A DNA stretch of 64,000 nucleotides. Source: Nocardia colli. GTDB lineage: Bacteria > Actinomycetota > Actinomycetes > Mycobacteriales > Mycobacteriaceae. The DNA is taken from NCBI RefSeq assembly GCF_008704205.1, contig NZ_VXLC01000022.1:1-64000 (forward strand), in the 5' to 3' direction. Position numbers and translations under genes: made by a program. The notes under the pieces were generated by a model. The model saw only the letters and a program-made list of their open reading frames with translations, made no database searches and had not been told where the DNA came from. Below are positions 36,803 through 45,485 of the stretch, piece after piece. Numbering within the stretch: position 1 is the first letter of the stretch; every line of letters begins with the position of its first letter.

Positions 36803-36840
36803 AAAAAAACCAGGGTCGAACGTTACCGTTCGCCCTGGTC
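36803..36840 (-). terminator. Rho-independent terminator, chromosomal copy beyond attL
   Basis: Read on the minus strand: a GC-rich hairpin (CCAGGGCGAACG pairing with CGTTCGACCCTGG, loop near GTAA, one bulge) followed by seven T. It corresponds to the terminator after tRNA-Asn at 57865-57900 and was probably that tRNA's terminator before the element inserted. Confidence 0.75.
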
Positions 36841-36881
36841 ACTGCTCCCCCATCTGGACTCGAACCAGAAACCTGCCGATT
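36827..36881. repeat. attL: 55-bp direct repeat with tRNA-Asn 3' remnant
   Basis: It is identical over 55 bp to 57889-57943. Positions 36845-36881 match the tRNA-Asn 3' part up to the anticodon; beyond 36881 the sequence is unrelated, so this is not a tRNA gene. The core-to-core distance of 21,062 bp gives the size of the inserted element. Confidence 0.95.
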
Positions 36882-36990
36882 GTGAGTGAGGGGTGTTTCC
36901 GAGTTCTCAAGATTTCTCAATACTGCCCGTGAGCTGCAACGATAGTAAGAACTTGACCCTCAACGCATCCCGTTGAAACCGGTCAATTCC

Positions 36991-37017
36991 CGCTGAAAAC
37001 GTGTCGTTTCCGTGTCG
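36991..37017. repeat. Left copy of a 27-bp terminal repeat
   Basis: CGCTGAAAACGTGTCGTTTC and the next seven bases match 57822-57848 with one mismatch. One copy lies inside each end of the element, the right one overlapping the integrase stop codon. Likely arm-type integrase or excisionase binding sites. Confidence 0.6.
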
Positions 37018-37567
37018 CTAGTCGAGTGACTGACGAGGGCCTGCTGCCCCCAGATTGGCAGCACCTACAACTCGAAGCTCGCGTGGCCGTTACGCGAGGC
37101 GGCCCGACCTCGACCAACGTTGTCCCACTCCCCTAACGCAACCTTCGGCTGTTTCAGAGCGACACGCTGAGATCCCCGGACATCCAGCAACAAGCATGCA
37201 AACTCCCGAAGTCCGCGTGGTGACTGCGGTCGAGCCCACGGCGCCGGGATGCCGCCGAGTCATGTGCATGTGGTCATGCCCCGAGCGGGGACACACGCGC
37301 TAAACACACGAATTGACCTGCGGAGATAATGCACTGTTATCTCGTCCGGACCGAGGCTCTTGTTGCAGGTCCTGCCTCTCCGCTCGCATTGACCGGCACC
37401 GCGGCCCACCGCATCCGCATGGAGAACTGCGGTCGCATCGTCTACGTAATGGGCCGCAACCGGCCCAGGGCCTAGGGACGAAGGCGAGGGCCCAGGTTCG
37501 GAGCGGTCGTATCCGGCAGATCCGACACTGATTCAGCCGCAGCAACGTCCACAGCTCAATGCCGTGG
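37018..37567. other. Non-coding left end of the element
   Basis: The 550 bp between the left terminal repeat and the first element gene hold only short open frames on both strands with no ribosome binding site or protein-like composition. I see no RNA gene. Confidence 0.45.
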
Positions 37568-37864
37568 TCAGGATCCAGCACGATCTACGAGGGCATGAAG
37601 GTTGCGGGCAGCGCCCAAGCCCGCAAGAACCGCGGTTGCAGAACCGGAGACCACGGCGACAATTAGCGCTGGGGCCGTGCCGTGCAGATTCGCGACCGTT
37701 GATCCCACCGCGACGCCAGCACCGACACCGGCACACAGCCCAACTAGCGTCGAAAGCCCCAGTATCACCATCGACCGGACCGATACCAAGCCCTCCCTGT
37801 CATCGGCCTCACCCTCGGCAGGCCGGCGGTTCAGTTCGCCGCCTGGACCCGCTACTGTTGACAT
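37568..37864 (-). CDS. Small two-helix membrane protein
   Basis: The product is 98 residues, with GGAAGGA upstream of the ATG. A hydrophilic N-terminus of 30 residues is followed by two hydrophobic helices rich in Gly and Ala (MVILGLSTLVGLCAGVGAGV and PALIVAVVSGSATAVLAGLG). It is divergent from the XRE–HsdR-like gene across 175 bp. No family recognised; it may belong functionally with that gene. Confidence 0.6.
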   Translation of the reverse strand: MSTVAGPGGELNRRPAEGEADDREGLVSVRSMVILGLSTLVGLCAGVGAGVAVGSTVANLHGTAPALIVAVVSGSATAVLAGLGAARNLHALVDRAGS

Positions 37865-37900
37865 GCTCGTCCTTCCTGCTCATCCGCGGCTGTGACGAGG

Positions 37901-37926
37901 ACGGCCCCTGTTTCCGCAGGGGCCGT
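37901..37926. promoter_or_regulatory. Perfect 10-bp inverted repeat between divergent genes
   Basis: ACGGCCCCTG and its exact complement are separated by TTTCCG, midway between the start codons at 37864 and 38040. It could be an operator for the XRE domain of the downstream protein, giving autoregulation. The following TTGCCATTT is weak as a T-tract, so a terminator is less likely. Confidence 0.5.
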
Positions 37927-38039
37927 TGCCATTTCGGGCTCCGACGCGCCGTCCTTCCGCGATAGCCTCCCGCCTTTGCTCGGTTTGGTCAAGTCGACCA
38001 CCCTTGGAGATTTTCGACAACTACAGCTAAGGTCACGCT

Positions 38040-40547
38040 ATGGCGAAGCAGGTTGGAGCGATGGGCCCTACCGGAATCCGGGTGGGGCACCGGCTACGCG
38101 AACTCAGGCAGGCACACGGGCTCACCCTAAATTCGCTGACCACGAGGCTTGCAGAGCTTGGGCGGCCGATCGATCTGTCTGCGTTGGCAAAGATCGAGAA
38201 GGGCCAGCGGCGGGTCGATGTTGATGATCTTGTCGCGCTAGGCCTAGCTTTGGATGTTTCCCCCAACTGGCTCCTGCTACCACCGACCTCAGGTGAGAAC
38301 CAAGTGGACCTGACGATGGCGCGAAGCATGAGGGCGTCGGCGGTCTGGTCATGGGCCCTCCACGATCGGCCTGCTGGCCCACCCTCCCCGAAGGGGCGCT
38401 CAGCTCAGAGTGACCAGCAGTTTCCAGAAAGGTCCAACTTCTGGTTCCTTCAGGCGGAGTGGCCGGATCTGTACCGTGAAGCCGCTACAGCCGAAAGTCT
38501 CGTCTATAGCGACTCTAGAATATCGTGTTTCTATAGCCGATCTACATTGGAGATCGCACTGAGGTGGCTCCATCAAAACCTGAAGGCGGCCCAGCCGGGG
38601 GAGAGCGCCAGCATCTTATCAATCCTTTCGGACACCGTAGTCATGGACGCGATGGGCTCGGAGGTTCTTGCCATGACAATGGAAATCCGACGCAAAGGAA
38701 CCATGGCAGTACACACGACGGGAACAATCACCACCGACGATTCCCTCGCTGCCATAGTTGATTTGTTTCACGCAATGATGTGGTTTACGCGTAACTATTC
38801 TTCGAGCCCCGAGGATCGATTGGACGAAACACCTGATTTCGATCACTCAATTTTGCCCCTTTCCGCCCCAATCAGCACTACCAACTTCGATCACACCCTG
38901 CAGTCACACGCACCACTAGTCCAGGCGCCTGGGCATGCATCCACACAAGCATCTGACCATATCGAATTCAAGTTATTTGATATCGAAGCAGAGCTTCCAG
39001 TCGCCAGCGATCCGGGTCGTCGCATAGAACTTGAATCGAGGGAAATCTTCGAACAGCTCCTAGAGGAGTCTGGGTGGACGGATAGCTCGTCTATAACGAG
39101 AGATTATGCACTCTCTCCGAAATTAAGCAATGAAGAATTTCAGTTCATTGATTACATTCTATGGGACGACGATCACAGCCCATTGGCACTTGTTGAGATT
39201 AAGTCAAGAGATGCGGATCCATCGCTCATTTTCCGGCAATTGCAAGATTATGCCAAATATATCGAGGTGCATCATAGTCGCATTCCTGCCCTTTTTTGCG
39301 TCAGTGGCACCGAGGTGTTCTTATGGGATGAGCTCGCATCAATACCACGTCAAGTAACTGGCTTCTATTCAAAGGAAGAGATTCGCCGCAGAGTCGTTGA
39401 TCGATCAGGTCGCACCGAGCTAAATAATACTGTGATAGATGAAACCATCGAACTCCGGGGATATCAGAAAGAAATAGTACGCAGGGTGTGCGACGCCTTC
39501 GAAAGCGGTAGGCGTCGCAGCGCCCTAGTGAGCATGGCCGTTGGTACGGGTAAGCTCCGCACCTGCTTAGCCCTTATAGACGTCCTGCGGCGCGGAGGAT
39601 GGGTCAATCGCATACTTTATCTCACGGACAGTCAGCTTATGACCGAACAAGCGGTGAGCGAATTCCGAACTCACCTCCCGGACTTACTCGTGACTAGCGA
39701 CACTCGTCTACACAATAACGATGCGCATGTGTTCGTCGGAATGCCTCACAGACTCATTCCGCAAATTGAATCAGCTGGCGATGATCGTCCGAGCCCGTAT
39801 GGCCACGGGTTCTTTGACCTCATTGTCATCAATGAAATGACAACGATGCGCAGTCGCCGCTACCACCCAATTGCCGACTATTTTGACGCATTGCTCGTAG
39901 GTTTCACATCTGCTCCACCGGATGGAATCGACAACGATATCTACCAGCTTTTCGATCTAAAAAATGGCGAGCCGACAGGCATATATAGCTTTAGAGATGC
40001 CGTCGCCGACGGATATCTAGCTTCCCCCGAGTTCCGGAACGTGAAAATAAAGGCAGCAAGTGGCAGCATCGAAGATTCGGTCACCCACCTTGCAAGCGAA
40101 GAATTTATAGATGCCGCCTTGAAGATTCTCATGGAACAAGGAATACTCGCCGATGATGGCTATGTAGGTAAGACGATCATCTTCGCTCAGAGCATTGGCC
40201 AGGCGCAGCTCATCGCGCACCGCTGCCGGATTAACTATCCCGAGCTGGGGAACGAATTTGCACTTCCAATTAATTCTAAAACTACTAATGCTCCCGAATT
40301 GATCAAAAGGTTCCTCGAATCAAATTCGAAGCCTCGGATAGCAATTTCATCGGGCATGCTGGATGCGGGGATCAGCACGCCTAACGTAGTTAATCTGCTC
40401 TTTCTTAAGAATGTGCATTCCAAAGGGAGATTCTGGATAATGCTCGGAGGAGGTGCGCGACTAGCGTCGCGCTCATCCTCCCATGGTGGACGCAAGGATA
40501 GTTTTCGTGTAATTGACTTTGGGAACAACTTGTTGCATTTGCAATAG
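38040..40547 (+). CDS. XRE–DUF4145–nuclease–helicase protein, HsdR-like with altered helicase motifs
   Basis: In this 835-residue protein, residues 13-75 form an XRE HTH (LRELRQAHGLTLNSL, LSALAKIEKGQRRVDVDDL). Residues 130-185 resemble DUF4145 of type I restriction R subunits (NFWFLQAEWPDLYREA). Near 369-386 lies a PD-(D/E)XK site (FIDYILW and then VEIKSRD). From about 470 it is an SF2 helicase of HsdR type, but key motifs differ: AVGTGKLRT for GTGKT (near 500), VINEMT for DE(A/C)H (near 596), FTSAPPDG for TATP (near 621), and MLGGGARL for GRGTR (near 800). There is no HsdM or HsdS nearby. Base composition is visibly AT-richer than its surroundings. It may be a self-regulated, non-translocating defence protein; the motif reading is direct, the role is inference. 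Confidence 0.8.
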   Translation: MAKQVGAMGPTGIRVGHRLRELRQAHGLTLNSLTTRLAELGRPIDLSALAKIEKGQRRVDVDDLVALGLALDVSPNWLLLPPTSGENQVDLTMARSMRASAVWSWALHDRPAGPPSPKGRSAQSDQQFPERSNFWFLQAEWPDLYREAATAESLVYSDSRISCFYSRSTLEIALRWLHQNLKAAQPGESASILSILSDTVVMDAMGSEVLAMTMEIRRKGTMAVHTTGTITTDDSLAAIVDLFHAMMWFTRNYSSSPEDRLDETPDFDHSILPLSAPISTTNFDHTLQSHAPLVQAPGHASTQASDHIEFKLFDIEAELPVASDPGRRIELESREIFEQLLEESGWTDSSSITRDYALSPKLSNEEFQFIDYILWDDDHSPLALVEIKSRDADPSLIFRQLQDYAKYIEVHHSRIPALFCVSGTEVFLWDELASIPRQVTGFYSKEEIRRRVVDRSGRTELNNTVIDETIELRGYQKEIVRRVCDAFESGRRRSALVSMAVGTGKLRTCLALIDVLRRGGWVNRILYLTDSQLMTEQAVSEFRTHLPDLLVTSDTRLHNNDAHVFVGMPHRLIPQIESAGDDRPSPYGHGFFDLIVINEMTTMRSRRYHPIADYFDALLVGFTSAPPDGIDNDIYQLFDLKNGEPTGIYSFRDAVADGYLASPEFRNVKIKAASGSIEDSVTHLASEEFIDAALKILMEQGILADDGYVGKTIIFAQSIGQAQLIAHRCRINYPELGNEFALPINSKTTNAPELIKRFLESNSKPRIAISSGMLDAGISTPNVVNLLFLKNVHSKGRFWIMLGGGARLASRSSSHGGRKDSFRVIDFGNNLLHLQ

Positions 40548-40636
40548 AAATATCTGCGGATACGTATCGCCGTTTCCCGTGCAGGGCGACGGCGTTAGCG
40601 AATACTCAAGGCACAACCTCAGAGATAGCAAACCAG

Positions 40637-40843
40637 TTACCCAACCGATTCGGGACAGATTGCCGCTTCGTTACGTGGGCTACGGTGGCAACCATCACGC
40701 CGACCCTCCACCGGATGCCCAAGCGCGCGCACCGCCACCGCTGCCAAAAGCTGCCACACGATCACCATGGGGACCATCGCTAACGCTCCGGTCAAAACGG
40801 TGAAGACCGTGCGCACCGTCATGCTTAGCGACCGATTGGCCAT
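40637..40843 (-). CDS. Possible small single-helix membrane protein
   Basis: MANRSLSMTVRTVFTVLTGA begins a 68-residue reading with one strong hydrophobic segment and a polar tail. No convincing ribosome binding site precedes it. It lies between the HsdR-like gene and the convergent ABC-3C operon. Of the 512 bp between those genes this is the only protein-like reading. Confidence 0.35.
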   Translation of the reverse strand: MANRSLSMTVRTVFTVLTGALAMVPMVIVWQLLAAVAVRALGHPVEGRRDGCHRSPRNEAAICPESVG

Positions 40844-41059
40844 GCCGACGATCGACCCGTACACCGGTCCACAAGTTAAACCGTCCAGCATCCTGCGCCG
40901 CAGGTTACTCGCAATCCTCCAGATTTCGGCGAACCGGATCGCGGCGCTGGGCATCCTTGTCTTCGTCGGCGATCTTCGAGATGATGACCCAGATTCAGCA
41001 GCCAGGCGTGGATCTTCTCGACGGTGTGCTCCTGCGGCGGGCTCGTCAGAAAGATCGCA

Positions 41060-43096
41060 CTAGCGTTGATCGGGTGGCCTAGGGATTTGCTCGGTTTCGG
41101 CTTCGATCCAATCCATCGGTACGAGTCGGACGCCTCCACGCCAATGGTGGCGCACTGCGTCCTGAAACCATTTCTCTTCAACGAGGTTGACATGGTCGCT
41201 CACAATTATCTGCATTCGCGGAGCCAGTTGGTTCACGACGTCGCGCATCACAACGAACATGGCGAGCACTGCCTCGCGATCTGCATCGTCGACGGCCCCA
41301 GCATTCTTCGCGATATCTGAGGGGTAGAAAGCCTGCGTTGGCTGGTCAATCATAAGAAATCGAGGCACGGGACGATCATTCTCGACGAAATATTGATGGA
41401 GTGCGAGGTGCGTCGCTAGGTGGTATCCAATCCAATTCGCCGCGCTACCGATGCGCTGTAGGGGCAACGGCCCATCGCTTGTATCAGTCACCACAGTCAG
41501 TTTCGCAAGATCAAGACGTACTCCGTCCTCCACATGCTCGAGTCCAAGGCGTCTGGCCAATTCGGTCATGGTGCGACCGACGATATTGAGCCGAGACAGC
41601 AAGTGCTCCCGGTCTACATCTGTATCGAGTTCCTCAAGCAGTTGAGTCACCCGCGCGTTCGCCGTATCCAGGTTGCGACGAAGGCGCTCAAGAGAATCTC
41701 CGGTTCCAGCCGTCAGGACACCGAGCAGGGCTTCGACCCGTCCGCGGGTGTAGTTCCTTGCCGCCACCGCGTCGCGCTCAGTGCGAAGGGTCCGGTCAGC
41801 TGCGTCGAGGCCTGCAAGGGCGGTCTCCATAGCCGCCAATTCCTGACGCAAACGATCAGCTTCAGCTTCGAGGGCAGTGATAATCCGCCGGCGGGACTCA
41901 GGGGCAGCTTCAAGAGACGTTAGCTCGCTCCGCAGACTCTGCAGGCGCCCTGCAATCGCTGTCGCCGTCGGGTCGGGCTCATCCATACCCGATCCGCACA
42001 CCGGGCACGAGTCGGCCCTAACCGTAGGTTCGTCTCCGACAGAGGGCAGAAGTTCAAGGCTCGTCAGACGACCAGCGTGAAGTTCGACAGCACCCGCAAA
42101 ATCCCGCTCAGATTCGATCCGATCCAGAAGCAGCGCCCGATCATCCATGATGTCACCTAGCTGACTTCGTAGTTCAGCGCGTCTTCGCAACAAGCTCCTG
42201 CGACGGTCCTGCTGCTCGAACGAGACTTCCTCTACCCGTTCTTCATAGATAGCTCTCCGGTCACTAGGGTCGTCGCGGGGGTCACGAACTGCGGCTCGAA
42301 GGGCACCAACGATCTGGACACTCTCAGTCAGATCATGCTCATCCGTGAGTTGGGCCGCATACGCCTCCGCAAGAAGGCCGCGGAGGTTGGCCTCGACCGT
42401 GTTTGCCTCCTGTTCAGCAGCGGCGAATGCCGCTTCCGCGCGGCGCTGAGCCCGATTGGCATCCCTGAGTGCCGCTTTCTTCGCTGCAGCATCCGCGGGA
42501 ACCGCACCAAGAAAGTATGGAATGGTGTCCTTCAGATGCTGGGCAACCGGACTTTCACCCTGGCGGTGAAACAACAGGTGTCGACTGGCGATCTCGTCCT
42601 GATCCTGCAGGCAAAGCCAGGCAGCGTGTCCAAGATGAGCCTCGAAGGGCGCCTGGCCAACCCCACCACCTCGGGACTCAATGACGTTCTCGGCTATACC
42701 GATTCGACGGCCGATCTGGCGGCGGACGCTGTCACTGTCCGCGTTCTCGATGAGATCGTTGTAATCCAACAGATCCATAGTCGCTCCACCAAACTCAAGC
42801 ATCGCTCGCTGAGTCGAGGCCTGACCTTTCGGAGGTGCGGGCCGCCCCACGAAGGCCCTTGGCCCGTCGGGATCATCGGTCAGCTGCCATAGCGACCCAT
42901 ACCAAGCGACGTAGTCAGCGATAGGCCCAGCGGGGATGAGGTACGCGTCGCGTCCGAGGCAGAACTCGGTAATCGTCAAGAGAGCGCTCTTGCCGGTCTT
43001 GGACTCGCCGGTAACGATGTTCAGTTCCCCGGGCCGGAATCTCACGTCTCGGCGCCGACCGTCTTGCGCGTAGAGCGCCAATGCTACCAACTGCAC
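41060..43096 (-). CDS. ABC-3C system ATPase (DUF3732, SMC/Rad50-like)
   Basis: The product is 678 residues from GTG 43096, chosen because GGAGG lies 9 nt upstream and the first strand VALALYAQDG follows at once. Walker A is GESKTGKSAL (residues 30-39). A long coiled coil is interrupted near 369 by a zinc-hook-like CPVCGSG, and Walker B is FLMIDQPTQAFYPSD near 580. This is the DUF3732 type of ATPase found as the third component of ABC-three-component conflict systems. It overlaps the end of the middle-component gene. Such ATPases are thought to sense invading nucleic acid and license an effector. Confidence 0.88.
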   Translation of the reverse strand: MQLVALALYAQDGRRRDVRFRPGELNIVTGESKTGKSALLTITEFCLGRDAYLIPAGPIADYVAWYGSLWQLTDDPDGPRAFVGRPAPPKGQASTQRAMLEFGGATMDLLDYNDLIENADSDSVRRQIGRRIGIAENVIESRGGGVGQAPFEAHLGHAAWLCLQDQDEIASRHLLFHRQGESPVAQHLKDTIPYFLGAVPADAAAKKAALRDANRAQRRAEAAFAAAEQEANTVEANLRGLLAEAYAAQLTDEHDLTESVQIVGALRAAVRDPRDDPSDRRAIYEERVEEVSFEQQDRRRSLLRRRAELRSQLGDIMDDRALLLDRIESERDFAGAVELHAGRLTSLELLPSVGDEPTVRADSCPVCGSGMDEPDPTATAIAGRLQSLRSELTSLEAAPESRRRIITALEAEADRLRQELAAMETALAGLDAADRTLRTERDAVAARNYTRGRVEALLGVLTAGTGDSLERLRRNLDTANARVTQLLEELDTDVDREHLLSRLNIVGRTMTELARRLGLEHVEDGVRLDLAKLTVVTDTSDGPLPLQRIGSAANWIGYHLATHLALHQYFVENDRPVPRFLMIDQPTQAFYPSDIAKNAGAVDDADREAVLAMFVVMRDVVNQLAPRMQIIVSDHVNLVEEKWFQDAVRHHWRGGVRLVPMDWIEAETEQIPRPPDQR

Positions 43097-43100
43097 CGCT

Positions 43101-43598
43101 CTAGACCTCCACACCTAGAAGGGCAAAAGCGGTGGCCGATGATTCGAGCTGTGTGAACCACCGTCCGACGAAGCGTGCCTTCTTCACGATCTCTCCGACG
43201 TCGCCAATTTCGGCGGGTCTTCGCGACCGCAACTGACCTGTGATGTTTGCCCCGTGGAGGTCGATCGCTCCGTGACGCAGACCGAACCGCAGGCCTTCTC
43301 GAACCGGATCGACAAGCGTCTTCGCTCGCACACCAAATCCAGCAGCGACAACTTCGTGTGTAGCAACCCACGTGGCAAGGTGGGAATCGATACGGACAGG
43401 CAGCGAACTGCGCGTGTCGCGATGCAGAACCAGTGGGACCACAAGGAACGCCAGCTCGAATGGCATCGGCCCGGCGCCCCGGCGATCGTACTCGGTCGCA
43501 GCAGCTGCGATCGTTGCTGCGATCAAAGCAGGATTCAACAAGTCAGCCACAGCCGGCGCGCGCTCGCTCCACTGCCCCATACCAGTGAACCTTGTCAT
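43101..43598 (-). CDS. ABC-3C system middle component
   Basis: The 165-residue protein matches the usual size and position of the three-component middle protein. The features are NPALIAATIAAAATEY, MPFELAFLVVPLVLH, SLPVRIDSHLATWVATHEVV and a C-terminal VKKARFVGRWFTQLESSATAF. The family is thought to act as adaptor between ATPase and effector. It is transcribed with the ATPase gene 3' of it and the nuclease/CTD gene 5'. Confidence 0.85.
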   Translation of the reverse strand: MTRFTGMGQWSERAPAVADLLNPALIAATIAAAATEYDRRGAGPMPFELAFLVVPLVLHRDTRSSLPVRIDSHLATWVATHEVVAAGFGVRAKTLVDPVREGLRFGLRHGAIDLHGANITGQLRSRRPAEIGDVGEIVKKARFVGRWFTQLESSATAFALLGVEV

Positions 43599-43693
43599 GA
43601 GTGCTTAACTCGTGGGCCGATTCCAAAGCAATGTCATCCGTTTGTGCTACACGATCCATGTGATCAGCACTGATCGTGGGTGCGGTCAGGGTT

Positions 43694-44887
43694 CTACGTG
43701 TTCTGAAGGAGTTGCGAGAGGTGCTCCTGAAAATCGGGGTGCCAGCCGATCGTCGAGGCGTCTGCCAGCGCATGTCGCCGTCCACGTGCGTGGAACGGAT
43801 CCTGGAATCGAGCGCGGATCGACAAGGCTGAGTCTCCTAGTGCGTGGAGGAGTTGCCGGCCAGCTGCCCGCTTATCCTCGTCGCTGGCGTCAGGAGGCAA
43901 CTCGGAGCACATATGGTCGAATGCCCTCTCCCATTCCTCGACCAGACGCTCGGAAAACCTGTCTAACTCGTCGTAGTCGACTAGGTGCACATCGAGCCAC
44001 CGAGTCTCCTGAAGGTAGGCCCGCTGGTAGTCGAGGATCGCCCTTTGCAGCTGGCGGGGCATCACCTCGAGAATCTTCAATTGGTGAACGTACGTTCGGC
44101 CGTCGTGCTGCACAAGTGTCACATCGAGATCGACTTCGTTCGCTTCTACAAGCGAAGGCAGGTTGTCCCGGGTGAATTGGTCGCGGATCCGCTCGAGGGT
44201 ACTGAGCATCTCCGCCACCGACACGGCCCCCCTCTTCCCGCTGAGCATCGCGATGGAAGTGCGCCCCCACCAAGCCCAGACCAGGTCCAGGTAAGTATTG
44301 AACTGCTCGGTTGGAGCACCCGGGCGGAGTCGGTCGGCGACCTCCTCGCCAACGCCGTCCAGATCCGCAGATTCATCGGCAACGTAGATCCGCCCGACAA
44401 ACGTCGACCGTTCGGCGGACGTCAGCTTCAGGAACTGCTCACGGGCAGCCTTGGTCTCCTTGGAGCTGGAGTCACGCGCAGCGCTTTCGAGCAGAGCAAG
44501 CGCGGCTGCAACGTCGCGGCCGGAAGCTCGGAGAAGCGACGCCGCAGAACTGGCTCCAGCGCTGCTGTTGGTGATGAGGGTGAGAAGAGGACCATATGGG
44601 TCTCCTGGTCGTCCGGCGTCCATCCAGACCCGCAACGTACGCCACATATCGTCCGATGCATCAGTCAAGTTGCGCAATGATGAGACGTGGAGTTTCAGCT
44701 GCTTCAGCTCGGCTGGCGTCCCATCCTGTTCCCACGCGATGTCGTCGTGCATCTCCATAGTGAGACTGCGGCCTGGGTCGATGGTCCGTGACCTGAGAAG
44801 TTCCAATAGACCCCACCGCGTCTGATGGAGATAGCCTAGAACGCTAGCCGCCGCGGAGTGGTCGGTGCCCGACGCTTCCTCGCTCAT
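43694..44887 (-). CDS. ABC-3C effector: Cap4-like dsDNA nuclease with ABC-3C C-terminal domain
   Basis: The product is 397 residues from ATG 44887 (GAGGAG upstream); a longer frame to 45115 adds low-quality sequence. The N-terminal 150 residues resemble the Cap4/DUF4297-type nuclease, with HDDIAWEQDG and ELKQLK giving the D48/49–E60–Q63–K65 pattern. The C-terminal half is the ABC-3C CTD (FNTYLDLVWAWWGRTSIAML, YVHQLKILEVMP, WHPDFQEHLSQLL). First gene of the operon, 95 bp upstream of the middle component. Probable abortive or phage-directed DNA cleavage, by analogy to Cap4. Confidence 0.85.
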   Translation of the reverse strand: MSEEASGTDHSAAASVLGYLHQTRWGLLELLRSRTIDPGRSLTMEMHDDIAWEQDGTPAELKQLKLHVSSLRNLTDASDDMWRTLRVWMDAGRPGDPYGPLLTLITNSSAGASSAASLLRASGRDVAAALALLESAARDSSSKETKAAREQFLKLTSAERSTFVGRIYVADESADLDGVGEEVADRLRPGAPTEQFNTYLDLVWAWWGRTSIAMLSGKRGAVSVAEMLSTLERIRDQFTRDNLPSLVEANEVDLDVTLVQHDGRTYVHQLKILEVMPRQLQRAILDYQRAYLQETRWLDVHLVDYDELDRFSERLVEEWERAFDHMCSELPPDASDEDKRAAGRQLLHALGDSALSIRARFQDPFHARGRRHALADASTIGWHPDFQEHLSQLLQNT

Positions 44888-45485
44888 TGCGTCTGCGCTC
44901 CTCTCACGATGCAGGGAGCCCGGAGGACCGCCGCCGAGGAAAGTAACCCTGCCGCCACTAGAACTGATTGAAAGGTACCCCGTCATCCCGGCCCCACGGA
45001 CACTGTCTCGAAAACCAGCGTGGCGTTGCCGAGCTCTCGACGAAGGCGGCAGTCGAGGTACGGAACGCCGAAGGCTACGTCTGTCGAGCGCTGGACGACT
45101 CCCAGTGGCGATCATCGACGTACCCTTGGTCGCCGCTTGACAATCACAACGACAGCGTCGGCTCTTGGTGGTCGAAATTTTTTGGTCGGAGTAGTCCGTT
45201 GGCTGGTCGGCAACCTTGCAGCCATGTGTCAGCTCGAATCAACTCCCGAAGGACACCCACGTATCAACTGCAACCAGACAACACCACTCCCGTGCCACCT
45301 ACATCTGGACTACGCCCATACATCTGGACATAACACCCACCTCCACTTTCTCCATTTTTCTCGCAAACAGACCTCTTGCATCCAGGGTAACGATTCGATA
45401 ACGACCAGGGAGTTTGGTGGATATGCCACTAATGAGATGGGTCCGACGCCTGGACTAATTCCACGCGGAGGTGCTTGCTGGAAGT
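44888..45485. other. Divergent intergenic region, possible oriT or regulatory site
   Basis: These 598 bp separate the ABC-3C operon (minus) from the relaxase gene (plus). ACATCTGGAC occurs twice in direct repeat at 45301-45310 and 45320-45329 (19-bp spacing), and AT-rich stretches occur near 45177 and 45345. MobF origins often lie next to the relaxase gene, so this is where I would look for oriT. No gene seen. Confidence 0.4.

Noticed and set aside
36845-36881. tRNA-like sequence at the left end of the element.
   Set aside because: Only the 3' part matches tRNA-Asn; the 5' half and anticodon are absent, so it is an attachment-site remnant.
38040-40547. Complete type I restriction–modification system.
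   Set aside because: No HsdM or HsdS gene in the element, and the helicase motifs needed for translocation are altered.
41060-43096. Plain RecN/SMC repair protein.
   Set aside because: The DUF3732-like build and the adjoining middle and CTD components fit an ABC-3C operon.
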